A model generated the notes under the pieces. The model was given only the letters and a program-made list of their open reading frames with translations. It was not told the DNA's origin and ran no database searches. The translations under genes and the position numbers were made by a program. Positions 25,696 to 35,096 of a stretch of DNA of 64,000 nucleotides are shown piece after piece. How positions within the stretch are numbered: position 1 is the first letter of the stretch; each line of letters begins with the position of its first letter. The DNA lies in the NCBI GenBank assembly GCA_946414395.1, contig CAMKOE010000001.1, positions 124,001-188,000 of the forward strand, given 5' to 3'. Origin of the DNA: an uncultured Porphyromonadaceae bacterium. GTDB taxonomy: Bacteria; Bacteroidota; Bacteroidia; Bacteroidales; Muribaculaceae.

Positions 25696-26838
25696 ATGAA
25701 AAAGATGATTCTTTTGGGCGCCGCCGCCATCATGATGGCTTCGAGCGCATCGGCTCAGATGAGCCTCGTGAAAGACCTCGCCAAGAAGGCAGCATCTAGC
25801 AACCCGATGGAACTGGCCACTGTTCTCGAGCAGATTGAGCCCGCTTTCACCAATCCCGAGAGTGCTAATGACGTCCTCACATGGTACACCGCCGGTAAGG
25901 CAGCCTTCGGCATGTATGACGCTATGTATGGCATGAAGTCCCTGGGTCAGCCTGTTGACGACAATATGATGTGCCAGGCACTGAGCGCCGGCTTTGAGTT
26001 CTACCAGAACGCCCTTCCCCTTGACTCGGTTGTCGAGAAGGACAAGAATGGCATGCCCAAACTCAACAAGGACGGCAGCAAGAAGATCAAGACCAAGTAT
26101 AGCAAGGACATCATCGGTGTTCTGACGGCCCACATGGGTGACATCGCCAACGCAGGTAACATTTATCTGCAGAACAGCGACTGGGCAAACGCTGCTGACG
26201 CCTTCGGCAACTATGCCGACATCGCTTCATCGGCATTTGCTATCGCCAATAATGTCGCCGCTCCCGACAGCACGCTGAGCCAGGTGCGTTTCTTCCAGGG
26301 TTACTCACAGTACCAGATCCAGAAGTTTGCCGAGGCTTATGAGAGTTTCACCAAGGCCCGCAAACTGGGTTACACCGAGAACAACATCGTTGACTTCCAG
26401 ACCTCGTCGCTGGCCAACATGGTACAGGGCATGCTCGACAAGAACGAGTATGAAAAGGCCAACGCCTTTATCGACAACGCCCTCAAGGGTGATCCCATGA
26501 ACGGCACCCTGCACGACATCAAGGGCTTTACTACCGAGTTGAAGGATGGCGTTGATGCCGCTCTGCCTTTCTACCGCAAGGCTACCGAGGTTGATCCCGA
26601 CTATGCCAACGCTTTCTTTGATGTAGGCCGCTGCCTCTACCTGCAGGCACAGAAGATCATCGACGAGAATCCCAATGCCACCAACAAGGAACTCGTTCCC
26701 AAGATCAAGCCCATCTATGACGAGGCTATTCCCTTCCTGCAGAAGGCCATTGACCTTAACACCAATCCCGATGACAAGAAGGCCAAGAACGTGCTGGATG
26801 ACATTCTGTACAAGTTTGAGGTCATGGGTGTGAAGTAA
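25696..26838 (+). CDS. Exported tetratricopeptide-repeat protein (paralogue 1)
   Basis: 380 residues with a signal peptide (about 1-20, ending ASSASAQ). No enzyme motif is visible. The middle shows a Lys-rich insert, KDKNGMPKLNKDGSKKIKTK (about 115-135), then TPR-like helix pairs (about 150-360) such as QGYSQYQIQKFAEAYESFTK and LPFYRKATEVDPDYANAFFD. The next gene has the same architecture and the matching Lys-rich insert, so the two are tandem duplicates. It sits 40 nt after gyrA with no clear promoter between, so it may ride on the gyrA transcript. TPR proteins scaffold partner proteins; a periplasmic or outer-membrane role is inferred from the signal peptide only. Confidence 0.82.
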   Translation: MKKMILLGAAAIMMASSASAQMSLVKDLAKKAASSNPMELATVLEQIEPAFTNPESANDVLTWYTAGKAAFGMYDAMYGMKSLGQPVDDNMMCQALSAGFEFYQNALPLDSVVEKDKNGMPKLNKDGSKKIKTKYSKDIIGVLTAHMGDIANAGNIYLQNSDWANAADAFGNYADIASSAFAIANNVAAPDSTLSQVRFFQGYSQYQIQKFAEAYESFTKARKLGYTENNIVDFQTSSLANMVQGMLDKNEYEKANAFIDNALKGDPMNGTLHDIKGFTTELKDGVDAALPFYRKATEVDPDYANAFFDVGRCLYLQAQKIIDENPNATNKELVPKIKPIYDEAIPFLQKAIDLNTNPDDKKAKNVLDDILYKFEVMGVK

Positions 26839-26862
26839 TCAACTGATCATTAATTCTTTTAA

Positions 26863-26898
26863 CAGTGAGCGCTGGAGTCTGTCTCTAGTGCTCACTGC
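26863..26898 (+). terminator. Hairpin between the two TPR genes
   Basis: CAGTGAGC (26863-26870) pairs with GCTCACTG (26891-26898), with flanking TTAA/TTAA pairing after a small bulge. No T tract follows, so termination is only likely. Confidence 0.5.
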
Positions 26899-26931
26899 TG
26901 TTAAAGGGACATCTGTAATCGGTGACAATAG

Positions 26932-26962
26932 TTGCACAAGAGCGGATTTTTCAGTAATTTTG
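26932..26962 (+). promoter_or_regulatory. Promoter of TPR paralogue 2
   Basis: TTG (26932-26934), a 20-nt spacer and TAATTTTG (26955-26962) fit the -33/-7 pattern. A rare Shine-Dalgarno-like AAGGAG (26975-26980) precedes the GTG start by 8 nt. Confidence 0.6.
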
Positions 26963-26988
26963 CCGCCGATTTTTAAGGAGAGAAGATT

Positions 26989-28233
26989 GTGAAGAAGACA
27001 TCCGCTATAATTATGACCATGGTGCTGTGTGCGGCATTTTCAGCCAGTTCACAGCATTTGCTTGTTAGTCAGGCCAAGAAAGACATCTCGGGGCTGACCA
27101 TGACTGTGGACAGTTACAATAAGGCTTTCAACAGGCTCAAGCCTGCACTTACCCACGAAGAGACCTGCGACCGGGCCGAGACATGGGCTCTCGCCAGCCG
27201 CATCAAGATTGAGCAATACGACAAATACATGGATAACCGCAGGGTGGGGAAGAAGATTGATGTCAAAGCAATGGGACACACGCTCATCGATGCCTATGAT
27301 TACAGCCTTAAAGCCCTCAATCTCGATACAATTCGCATTCTTGACAAGAAGGGCCAACCCGCGATGGACAAGAAGACCAAACGGCCCAAGGTGAAAACCA
27401 AGTTTAGCAAAGAAGTGCTGAACCGCCTCGTCATGCACCATGACAACTACCGCATCGTGGGAAGCGAACTGTACAACATCAAGGATTGGGATGGTGCCTA
27501 CAAGGCATGGGACGATTATTGCCAGATGGCGGCACGCACCGATGACTCGCGGTGGATCAAGCCCGACAGCATCGTTGCCGAGGTGAGATATTACCAGGGC
27601 ATTGCCGCATGGCAGAAGACCGACACCATCGACGCCGTGAGACTCTTCAGCATTGCCCGCCACTCGGGGTATAACCGCAAGGAGGCCTATGACTATGCCC
27701 TGGTGTGCTTGAGCGACTTGGGTAATGAGAGAGAAGTGGTGAGGCTGGCATGGGAAGCATATCTCAAGTTTGGCACTGTTGATCCGCAATACATCCGCAT
27801 CCTGATCAATGATTTCATTTCCCGAGAGGATTACTCTGGTGCTAATGATTTGATTGACGATGCGATTGCGGCCAATGCCTATGACGATGAATTGCTCAAC
27901 CTCAAGGGGCTTGTCGTGGAGAGCCAGCAGGACATCTACGAGGCATTTCCTTACTACCAGCGTTGCATCGAACTCAATGACAGCAATGCCAGCGGTCTCT
28001 TCAATGTGGGGCGCTATTTCTACAACAAGGCGATGGAAACTCGCAAGAACAGCCGCCTGTATGGCAAGAAACTGGCCGACCTTGTCAACCCCATTTACCG
28101 AGAGGCCTTGCCCTATCTGGAAAAATCCTATGCCATTAATCCCAACAACCAGGATGTGATTAATGCCCTACGCGACATCTATTACAAACTGGGTGAAGCG
28201 CAAAAACTGCAGGCTATCGAGGCTAAGTCCTGA
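26989..28233 (+). CDS. Exported tetratricopeptide-repeat protein (paralogue 2)
   Basis: 414 residues starting at GTG 26989 (MKKTSAIIM), supported by an AAGGAG 8 nt upstream and a promoter at 26955. A signal peptide covers about residues 1-22 (ending SASSQ). It shares layout with the preceding gene: LDKKGQPAMDKKTKRPKVKT (about 105-125) aligns with the Lys-rich insert of paralogue 1, followed by FSKEVLN versus YSKDIIG, and then TPR-like repeats (about 160-400), for example AFPYYQRCIELNDSNASGLF. It lacks catalytic motifs. Divergence between the copies is large, so the duplication is old. It has its own promoter, so it can be regulated apart from gyrA. Confidence 0.82.
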   Translation: MKKTSAIIMTMVLCAAFSASSQHLLVSQAKKDISGLTMTVDSYNKAFNRLKPALTHEETCDRAETWALASRIKIEQYDKYMDNRRVGKKIDVKAMGHTLIDAYDYSLKALNLDTIRILDKKGQPAMDKKTKRPKVKTKFSKEVLNRLVMHHDNYRIVGSELYNIKDWDGAYKAWDDYCQMAARTDDSRWIKPDSIVAEVRYYQGIAAWQKTDTIDAVRLFSIARHSGYNRKEAYDYALVCLSDLGNEREVVRLAWEAYLKFGTVDPQYIRILINDFISREDYSGANDLIDDAIAANAYDDELLNLKGLVVESQQDIYEAFPYYQRCIELNDSNASGLFNVGRYFYNKAMETRKNSRLYGKKLADLVNPIYREALPYLEKSYAINPNNQDVINALRDIYYKLGEAQKLQAIEAKS

Positions 28234-28271
28234 TAAAGCCTGCACCTCATTCTTTTTAACCCCCAATAACG

Positions 28272-28313
28272 ATCAACCGTGGCCATGTCAATGACAAGTT
28301 GGCCACGGTTGAT
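28272..28313. terminator. Hairpin between TPR gene and lpxA
   Basis: Perfect 14-bp arms ATCAACCGTGGCCA (28272-28285) and TGGCCACGGTTGAT (28300-28313) lie between convergent genes. There is no T tract. Confidence 0.65.
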
Positions 28314-28342
28314 TGTCGTATCTGCTTCTATTGTGAGCGAGA

Positions 28343-29116
28343 TCAGGGCTTGCGAACGATGCCACGCTTGCTGGCGCGCACAAAGTCGATGACGATATCA
28401 CGCTCGGGACTAGCCGGCAGTTTGACGGCTTCTTCCAGCGACTGGGTGATGTTCAGGCCAGCGTCATAGATGGTGCGATATACATCGGCAATAGCATCGA
28501 TCTGCTCGCTGGTATAGCCGCGGCGATGCAGTCCCACCCTGTTGATGCCCTCATAGGCGATGGGGTAGCGAGCAGCCATGCAGTAGGGCGGAATGTCCTT
28601 GTTGACCAGCGCGCCGCCCTGGATCATCACGTGGCAACCTATCTGGGTGAATTGGTGTACCAGCGCACCGCCACCGATGATGGCCCAGTCGCCCACTACT
28701 ACCTCTCCAGCCAGTTGTGCGGCATTGGACATGATGACATGGTCGCCCACCACACAGTCATGAGCCACGTGGCAGTAGGCCATGATGAGACAATTGCTCC
28801 CTACAACAGTCTTCCCCTTGGAAGCCGTGCCGCGATGGATGGTGACAAACTCACGGATGACTGTGTTGTCGCCGACAATCGCAACAGTGTCCTCGCCCTG
28901 GAACTTGAGGTCCTGGGGAATGTCACACACCACGGCATTGGAGTGAATGTGACAGTTCTTGCCGATGCGCGCACCACTGCGCACGACGGCTCCGCTGTCG
29001 ATGATGGTGCCGTCACCAATCTCCACATTGGCGTCGATGGTCACAAAGGGACCGATTTTCACGTCTTTTCCTATTTTAGCGTCGGGATGGACGACGGCAA
29101 ACTGATGAATTTCCAT
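28343..29116 (-). CDS. lpxA: UDP-N-acetylglucosamine acyltransferase LpxA
   Basis: 257 residues, close to the usual length. The N-terminal two-thirds is a left-handed beta helix made of hexapeptide repeats (HPDAKIGKDVKIGPFVTID onward). The catalytic His lies in the segment YCHVAHDCVVGDH near residue 120, and the C-terminal helical cap follows MAARYPIAYEGINRVGLHRRG. It transfers a 3-hydroxyacyl chain from acyl-ACP to UDP-GlcNAc, the first lipid A step, in the cytoplasm. It is last in a three-gene operon, 51 nt after lpxC-fabZ. Confidence 0.95.
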   Translation of the reverse strand: MEIHQFAVVHPDAKIGKDVKIGPFVTIDANVEIGDGTIIDSGAVVRSGARIGKNCHIHSNAVVCDIPQDLKFQGEDTVAIVGDNTVIREFVTIHRGTASKGKTVVGSNCLIMAYCHVAHDCVVGDHVIMSNAAQLAGEVVVGDWAIIGGGALVHQFTQIGCHVMIQGGALVNKDIPPYCMAARYPIAYEGINRVGLHRRGYTSEQIDAIADVYRTIYDAGLNITQSLEEAVKLPASPERDIVIDFVRASKRGIVRKP

Positions 29117-29167
29117 TATTTTTGTATTGTGATTTTTAATATGTTCAATTACCTGATTACAGTTTCT

Positions 29168-30562
29168 CTAGACCGGGTTCTTGACAATCTGGGCCATGAA
29201 CTCGGCCTCGGTGACAATCTTCTCACCCACAAAGGCATATCCCTTCATGATTGCGGTGCCGCGACGGATGGGCGTCATCAGCGACAGGTGGAAGATGAGG
29301 GTGTCGCCCGGAACGACCTTGTGGCGGAACTTCACATTGTCAATCTTCAGGAAGTAGGTGGAATAATTAGAGGGATCGTCCACGCTGCTGAGCACGAGGA
29401 TGCCGCCCACCTGGGCCATGGCCTCGACCTGTAGCACACCGGGCATGATGGGCTCGTTGGGAAAATGTCCCTGGAAGAAAGGCTCGTTGGCCGTCACGTT
29501 CTTCACGCCCACAACATGCTTCTTGCCCTTGTCGATAATCTTGTCAACAAGCAGCATGGGATAGCGGTGGGGGAGCATCTTGCGTATCTCGTTGATGTCG
29601 TACAGCGGCTCCTTGTTGGGGTCATAGATGGGAGCCTGCACATTCTGGTAACGCAGTTCCTGACGGATTTTCTTGGAGAGTTGAGTGTTGATGGTATGAC
29701 CTGGGCGGGTAGCGACAATACGGCCCTTCAACGGACGGCCGATGAGGGCCAGATCACCCAGCACGTCGAGAAGTTTGTGTCTTGCAGGCTCATTCTTGAA
29801 TGCCAGGGGTTTATTGTTCAAGTATCCCAGTTCGTTAGATGGTTTGTGGGGCACATTCATCACGTCGGCCATGTGATCGAGATCTTCTTGCTTCATGGGT
29901 GTGTCATAGATCACAATGGCATTATCAAGATCGCCACCCTTGATGAGGTTGAGTTGGATGAGCGGCTGGACCTCGCGCACAAACACAAAAGTGCGGCTGG
30001 CGGCGATCTCATTCTTGAAATTGCGTATGTCGGTCAACGAAGCGAACTGGTTGCCCAGCACGGGAGAGTCAAACTCGATCATGCAGTCAATCGAGAAATC
30101 ATCATCGGGTAGGACAATCAGGGACGACCCTGTCTCCTTGTCAACAACCTTGATGCGCTGCTTGACAACATAAAACTCCTTCTCGGCCTCCTGCTCAACG
30201 ATTCCAGCCTTTTCAATCTCCTGACACCAGATGATGGCGCTGCCGTCAAGGATGGGCACCTCGCCGCAGTTCACCTCAATCAGGCAGTTGTCAATGCCAG
30301 CGGCATACAGGGCTGCCATCGCATGCTCGATCGTGCTCACGCGTGCCTCCTTATTGGTCTTGCTGGCGATGACAGTGCCGCGTGTCGTCTCGATGACATG
30401 CTCGGCCAGGGCTTGAATAGTAGGCTGGCCTTCAAGGTCCATACGCTTGAAAACATACCCGGTGTTCACATCAGCGGGCTTGAATGTGGCCGTTGACATT
30501 TGGCCAGTATGTAATCCTTTGCCAGTAACGGTAAAGGCACTCTTCAATGTTTGTTGTTTCAT
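29168..30562 (-). CDS. lpxC/fabZ: Bifunctional UDP-3-O-acyl-N-acetylglucosamine deacetylase / (3R)-hydroxyacyl-ACP dehydratase
   Basis: 464 residues, a fusion characteristic of Bacteroidota. LpxC (about 1-305) has the zinc motif STIEHAMAALYAAGIDNC and the HKLLDVLGDLALIGRPL segment with His and Asp ligands. FabZ (about 315-464) has LPHRYPMLLVDKII with catalytic His and GHFPNEPIMPGVLQVEAMAQ with catalytic Glu. LpxC performs the committed deacetylation of lipid A synthesis; FabZ dehydrates hydroxyacyl-ACP for fatty-acid elongation, drawing on the same hydroxyacyl-ACP pool that LpxA and LpxD use. The fusion ties both demands to one polypeptide. It lies in an operon between lpxD and lpxA. Confidence 0.96.
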   Translation of the reverse strand: MKQQTLKSAFTVTGKGLHTGQMSTATFKPADVNTGYVFKRMDLEGQPTIQALAEHVIETTRGTVIASKTNKEARVSTIEHAMAALYAAGIDNCLIEVNCGEVPILDGSAIIWCQEIEKAGIVEQEAEKEFYVVKQRIKVVDKETGSSLIVLPDDDFSIDCMIEFDSPVLGNQFASLTDIRNFKNEIAASRTFVFVREVQPLIQLNLIKGGDLDNAIVIYDTPMKQEDLDHMADVMNVPHKPSNELGYLNNKPLAFKNEPARHKLLDVLGDLALIGRPLKGRIVATRPGHTINTQLSKKIRQELRYQNVQAPIYDPNKEPLYDINEIRKMLPHRYPMLLVDKIIDKGKKHVVGVKNVTANEPFFQGHFPNEPIMPGVLQVEAMAQVGGILVLSSVDDPSNYSTYFLKIDNVKFRHKVVPGDTLIFHLSLMTPIRRGTAIMKGYAFVGEKIVTEAEFMAQIVKNPV

Positions 30563-30617
30563 TATCTCAGTTGTGAATTGTCTAGACGTGTAACCCTTCC
30601 AGTTGGCATGGCAACAG

Positions 30618-31640
30618 TTACTGATTGATTTTCTTTTTCAGATCCTTGATGTCACTGTACATCTCGCCCAGGCGTTTCAGATATACCGTCTGGCGGGCAA
30701 ATTCCATCGCAGGTTGAACCGGTGCGCCCAGCCACTTGCCATTACTGCCGATGCTGTTATCGACACCCGTCTGAGCACCGATGCCGTTCTTGTCGCCCAC
30801 GGTGATGTGCCCGGCAAATCCCACCTGGCCGCCCACCATGTTGTACTTGCCGATTTTAGTGGAACCGGCAACACCCACCTGAGCCGCCATGACGGTGCTC
30901 TCGCCGACCTCCACATTGTGGGCGATCTGGATGAGGTTATCGAGTTTAGCGCCTTTCTTGACCACTGTTGCTCCCATCGTGGCCCGATCGATTGTCGTGT
31001 TGGCTCCGATTTCCACATCATCCTCCAGAATGACGATACCCACTTGAGAGATTTTCTCATAGGTGCCATCCTGTTTGGGTGCGAACCCAAAGCCGTCACC
31101 ACCGATCACGGCGCCACCTTGAACGATACAACGGTTGCCGATGCGGCAGCCATGATAGATTTTAACACCGGGATACAGAATGACGTCGTCACCCAGGGTC
31201 ACGCCATCACCCACATAAACCTGCGGATAAATCTTCACATTCCTGCCGATGGTCACGCCATCGCCGATGTAGGCAAATGCGCCGACATAGACGTCATCGG
31301 GCAGAGTAGTCCCTTGACCGACATGAACGGGCTCTTCCACACCGCGCTTCTCGGGGCGCTGGCTGTTCACGAAGTTCAGCAGGTCGGCCAGCGTCTTGTA
31401 GGGGTCCTCAACGCGGATGAGTGTGGCCTTGACTTCCTGCTCCGGCTCAAAATCCTTGCGGACGAGTACGGCCGAAGCCTGTGTGGTGTAGATGAAATGA
31501 GTATATTTGGGATTAGCAAGAAACGTTAAGCATCCTGCTGTGGCTTCCTCGATTTTAGCGTAATTGTTAATCACGGTTGATGCATCACCATCGACCGTAC
31601 CATTAACCATTGCTGCAAGTTGTTGTGCAGTAATTTCCAT
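30618..31640 (-). CDS. lpxD: UDP-3-O-(3-hydroxyacyl)glucosamine N-acyltransferase LpxD
   Basis: 340 residues. The uridine-binding N-terminal domain (about 1-100, [15 protein letters not shown]) is followed by a long hexapeptide-repeat beta helix (about 105-300, with [20 protein letters not shown] and the catalytic His in [11 protein letters not shown]), and a C-terminal helix with Lys-rich end. It adds the N-linked hydroxyacyl chain in the third lipid A step. It heads the lpxD-lpxC/fabZ-lpxA operon with gaps of 55 and 51 nt. A minus-strand promoter-like sequence lies 45 nt upstream. Confidence 0.95.
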   Translation of the reverse strand: MEITAQQLAAMVNGTVDGDASTVINNYAKIEEATAGCLTFLANPKYTHFIYTTQASAVLVRKDFEPEQEVKATLIRVEDPYKTLADLLNFVNSQRPEKRGVEEPVHVGQGTTLPDDVYVGAFAYIGDGVTIGRNVKIYPQVYVGDGVTLGDDVILYPGVKIYHGCRIGNRCIVQGGAVIGGDGFGFAPKQDGTYEKISQVGIVILEDDVEIGANTTIDRATMGATVVKKGAKLDNLIQIAHNVEVGESTVMAAQVGVAGSTKIGKYNMVGGQVGFAGHITVGDKNGIGAQTGVDNSIGSNGKWLGAPVQPAMEFARQTVYLKRLGEMYSDIKDLKKKINQ

Positions 31641-31684
31641 GATGTAGTTATATATTGACTAATCCGTTATTTCAAATTTGGCTG

Positions 31685-31715
31685 CAAAGTTCGCAAAAAA
31701 AACACAATATCACAA
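31685..31715 (-). promoter_or_regulatory. Probable lpxD promoter
   Basis: Minus-strand GAACTTTG (31685-31692) has one mismatch to TAnnTTTG. TTG (31713-31715) lies 20 nt upstream. Confidence 0.4.
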
Positions 31716-31748
31716 CTTTATCGACGATACTTTATTTAATAATGTGCC

Positions 31749-31773
31749 AAAAAGGACATTTTATTGTCCTTTT
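31749..31773 (-). terminator. Terminator of the LolC/E-like permease gene
   Basis: On the minus strand, AAAAGGACA, a 6-nt loop and TGTCCTTTT form a perfect 9-bp stem running into a T tract, 53 nt after the stop codon. Confidence 0.75.
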
Positions 31774-31826
31774 AGTGTTATGCCAGGGGCAATTATGGCT
31801 TTGCAATAGCAGGGACATTTTGTGCC

Positions 31827-33080
31827 CTACTCGAATCGCATCGTCGCGGTGGGTTTGATTGTCGAAATGATGTGGCTGGATCCCAACAAGGTCAGATAAG
31901 AAATGATGACAATGCCGATGTTCAGTGCCAACAGTGCGAAGATATTCAAGGAAATAGGCACGTAGGGCATGTAATAGGCCGTTGGGTCAAGACGGACAAC
32001 ATGGCCGTATCGTTGAATCAGTGCAATGCCGATGCCGATGATGTTACCGATGATAAGTGCCTTGATGAACAGTTTCCCCGTCAGGTAAATGAAGATGCGG
32101 CGGATGGAACCGTTGGTTGCCCCCATCGCCTTGAAATTGCCGATGACGCGGATGCGTTCCAGCACAATCATTAACATGGCTGAAATCAGCGTGAAGGCGG
32201 CCACTATCATCATCAGTGTGAGGATGATAATGACATTCATGTCAAGCATCTGCAGCCAGGCGAAAAACGGCAGGTTGTTCTGGTGGGTTGACGTGACGAT
32301 GAACAGGCTGTTGCTCCCGTGTTGCACAGTGCTCTCGGCCAACATGGTGTAGAGTTTATAGCCGTCGGCGTCAAGGTCACCGGTGTCTTTCATGTCAACG
32401 GCCACATGGGTGCCGGTGTCACCATTCCACCCATTAACGTCCTGAACGATGGAGATTCCGCCGATGATATAGGCATTATCAAACGCCTCCAGATCGGTTT
32501 CAAATACGCCTGTGATCTTCAACTGCCTGTACTTGATGTTATTGTCGATGAAGTAGGAGAGCACTTTGTCGCCAGCATGGAGTTGGAGCCTGTCGGCGAC
32601 GACCTTGGATATCGCTATCTCGTTGCTGGTCACAGTGTCGGCAACATTCGGCACCCGACCCTCAATCAGTCTGGAATTGAGGTAGTTGAAATCATAACCA
32701 TAATCCACACCGCGCATGATAATGCCCATGAAATCATTGTCAGTCTTGAGGATGGCGCTCTTGTCGGCAATGAGGCTGACGCTCTTGACAAGGCGCGAGA
32801 AGCCCTCGTCCTCAACAATCGATTCCCGTATCTCGCGACCATTCACCGTGGCGTAGTTATCATCCAGGCCAAGGGCGGCATTGGTGACCTTGAGGTGGGC
32901 ATCAAGATTCATGATTTTTCCTGTAATCTCTCCCTTGAACCCCATCACGATGGCAAGAGAGAGAATCATGACGACCACAGCAAGCACAATGCCGATGAGC
33001 GCGACAGTCAGGCTGGGAGAGCCTTTTTGCCGGTCACTGCTCAATGACATGCGTCTGGCTATAAATAGTTCATGATTCAT
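31827..33080 (-). CDS. FtsX-like ABC transporter permease (LolC/LolE type)
   Basis: 417 residues. The layout is one N-terminal transmembrane helix (about 25-48), a large extracytoplasmic MacB-like domain (about 50-270) and three C-terminal helices (about 275-400), as in lipoprotein-releasing LolC/LolE permeases. The motif near the second helix (FTLISAMLMIVLERIRVIGNFKAMG) is the usual FtsX cytoplasmic coupling segment. It would act with a LolD-like ATPase, not encoded here, to extract lipoproteins from the inner membrane. The C-terminus ends in STIKPTATMRFE. Single gene, divergent from the phosphoesterase gene. Other FtsX-like functions cannot be excluded. Confidence 0.86.
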   Translation of the reverse strand: MNHELFIARRMSLSSDRQKGSPSLTVALIGIVLAVVVMILSLAIVMGFKGEITGKIMNLDAHLKVTNAALGLDDNYATVNGREIRESIVEDEGFSRLVKSVSLIADKSAILKTDNDFMGIIMRGVDYGYDFNYLNSRLIEGRVPNVADTVTSNEIAISKVVADRLQLHAGDKVLSYFIDNNIKYRQLKITGVFETDLEAFDNAYIIGGISIVQDVNGWNGDTGTHVAVDMKDTGDLDADGYKLYTMLAESTVQHGSNSLFIVTSTHQNNLPFFAWLQMLDMNVIIILTLMMIVAAFTLISAMLMIVLERIRVIGNFKAMGATNGSIRRIFIYLTGKLFIKALIIGNIIGIGIALIQRYGHVVRLDPTAYYMPYVPISLNIFALLALNIGIVIISYLTLLGSSHIISTIKPTATMRFE

Positions 33081-33088
33081 ATTCGGCG

Positions 33089-33124
33089 CAAAAGTACTAA
33101 AATTTGTTCAAGCCGCGCCACAAA
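33089..33124 (-). promoter_or_regulatory. Promoter of the LolC/E-like permease gene
   Basis: Minus-strand TACTTTTG (33089-33096) matches TAnnTTTG, and TTTG (33121-33124) sits 24 nt upstream. Confidence 0.5.
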
Positions 33125-33161
33125 AGCCTATAAAATTCGATTTACTTTAAGGTCAATACTT

Positions 33162-33193
33162 TTTGGCAAACTGGGATGAAATGTGTATTTTTG
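33162..33193 (+). promoter_or_regulatory. Promoter of the phosphoesterase/beta-propeller gene
   Basis: TTTG (33162-33165), a 20-nt spacer and TATTTTTG (33186-33193) form a full -33/-7 promoter 34 nt before ATG 33228. Confidence 0.7.
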
Positions 33194-33227
33194 TCACTGA
33201 ATTTCATCAATCAAACAATAGTGTATT

Positions 33228-35075
33228 ATGAATAATCGTTTGTTTTTAACCCTACTGGCTCTATTCGTCTTGTCGCTGGCAATGCAGGGTGGGGTAGTCC
33301 GGTTGGCCATCCTGAGCGATGTGCATGTGACCCCGGGCAATGCCAATGAGGGCAAACTGCGTGAAGCGGTTGCCGAGATCAATGCGACCGACGTCGATGC
33401 CGTGATGTTAACCGGCGACCTCACCAACGAGGGCAGTGACGAGCAATTGCGCAACATCAAGGGCATTCTGGACGGCATTACCCATCCGCTCTATGTCATC
33501 CCCGGCAATCACGAGAACAACTGGAGCCAGAGCGCCTGCAAGACGTTCAATGACTTGTGGGGCAGCGACCGATTTGTCTTTACCGTCGATAATCTGGTTG
33601 TCGTGGGCATGAACTGCGGCCCGTTCATGAAGATGGGCGACGGACACATCAAGCAGGAAGACCTGCTGTGGCTCGACAGCACGCTCAACGTCATGGTGAA
33701 GCCCGGCATGCAAGTGCTTAGCGTCAACCACTATCCCATACTTGATGACCTGGACAACTATCGGGCATACGTCGATGTCCTCAAGAAATACCCTGTCATC
33801 ACCCACGAGTGCGGCCATTATCACCGCTGGCGCCTCTATGAGACCGACGGCATCAATGGCGTGATTGTGCGCGCCCTGGACATGGGTGGCGGCAACTATG
33901 GTTACACACTGATGACCATCGACCTCGACCGCCAGTGGATTGAGGTATATAATAAGGTGATTGGCAATGAGCCAGAGGTCATGTTCTCTTACCGCATCAA
34001 CACCGATTTCTACATGTCCCAACAGCCCCAAGAGCACTATACAGTGCCGTCTGACTTCACCGTCGAGCGCATTGTGGCCGATAATGCGTCTATCTTTACT
34101 CGCCTGGGTGTCGATGACAAGAATATCTACTTTGGCAACTCGCTGGGCTATTGCAAGGCCGTGGATAAAAGGACGGGGGCACTGCGCTGGCAGTACAAGA
34201 CCGATGCTATGCTCTTCTCGCGCCCTGCGGTGAGTGACAAATACGTGGTGCTGCCCACGAGCGACAAGCGGCTCATCTGGCTCGACAAGAAGACCGGCAA
34301 GGCCCGCTGGCAATATCAAGCCGATGGCCCCTATGTGGCCGACGGCGTCGTGAGTGGCGGCATCCTGTATCAGGGAGGCTACAAGACTTTTCAGGCATGG
34401 GACGTGAAGCGGCATCGCCTGTTATGGCAATATGACAGCATCAACAACTATTGCCAGGCAGCGCCTGTGATTGATGGCAACGATGTCATCTTTGGCGCAT
34501 GGGATACGAACCTGCGCTCACTCAACCGTCGCACAGGCAAATTGAACTGGCAATGGAACAATGGCAAGAGCGCCAACCTCTACAGTCCTGGCAATGTCGT
34601 GCCCGTAGTGACTCAAGACCACGTGATTATTGTTGCCCCCGACCGTGTGACTACCGCTATCGACCGCCGTGATGGCACTCAGGTTTGGCGCGAGAAGAAT
34701 GAGAACAAGGTGCGTGAGAGTCTGGGCTATAGCGCCGATGGAAACGTGGCCTATGCCAAGACGATGGACGGCACCCTCGTCGCCATGAGCACCGGCGGCA
34801 AGTATCAATTTCTGTGGGAGGTGGATCTGGGTTTCGGCTACGAGCATGCCCCATGCATCATCCTCGAGCGTTACGGCCACATCTATTGCGGATCGCGCCG
34901 TGGCATGCTGGCCGTTGTCAATGCCGCTACCCATGAGTTGGAGTTCACCTATCGCCTGGGCACCAGCGAGGTCAACGGTTTTGACTATGACGACGAGGGA
35001 AATGTCTATTGCTCCCTCATTGAGGGCACCATCTGGCGCATCAACACCGACCTCCACATCGTCTCCTGCGACTGA
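33228..35075 (+). CDS. Secreted calcineurin-like phosphoesterase fused to a PQQ-like beta-propeller
   Basis: 615 residues with a signal peptide (about 1-20). The metallophosphoesterase domain (about 24-240) has every metal motif: SDVH (Asp 31, His 33), GDLTNE (Asp 64), GNHE (93-96), NHYP and CGHYHRWR. From about 270 to 610 there are repeated blades of WLDKKTGKARWQYQ, DVKRHRLLWQYD, LNRRTGKLNWQWN and IDRRDGTQVWREK type, which is the PQQ/Pyrrolo-quinoline-like propeller (Asp-x-x-Thr-Gly-x-x-x-Trp). The propeller lacks evidence of bound PQQ and probably acts as a binding or docking module. The substrate may be a phosphodiester, phosphoprotein or nucleotide. It is transcribed alone. Confidence 0.86.
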   Translation: MNNRLFLTLLALFVLSLAMQGGVVRLAILSDVHVTPGNANEGKLREAVAEINATDVDAVMLTGDLTNEGSDEQLRNIKGILDGITHPLYVIPGNHENNWSQSACKTFNDLWGSDRFVFTVDNLVVVGMNCGPFMKMGDGHIKQEDLLWLDSTLNVMVKPGMQVLSVNHYPILDDLDNYRAYVDVLKKYPVITHECGHYHRWRLYETDGINGVIVRALDMGGGNYGYTLMTIDLDRQWIEVYNKVIGNEPEVMFSYRINTDFYMSQQPQEHYTVPSDFTVERIVADNASIFTRLGVDDKNIYFGNSLGYCKAVDKRTGALRWQYKTDAMLFSRPAVSDKYVVLPTSDKRLIWLDKKTGKARWQYQADGPYVADGVVSGGILYQGGYKTFQAWDVKRHRLLWQYDSINNYCQAAPVIDGNDVIFGAWDTNLRSLNRRTGKLNWQWNNGKSANLYSPGNVVPVVTQDHVIIVAPDRVTTAIDRRDGTQVWREKNENKVRESLGYSADGNVAYAKTMDGTLVAMSTGGKYQFLWEVDLGFGYEHAPCIILERYGHIYCGSRRGMLAVVNAATHELEFTYRLGTSEVNGFDYDDEGNVYCSLIEGTIWRINTDLHIVSCD

Positions 35076-35096
35076 CACCACAGCATCATAAACAAT

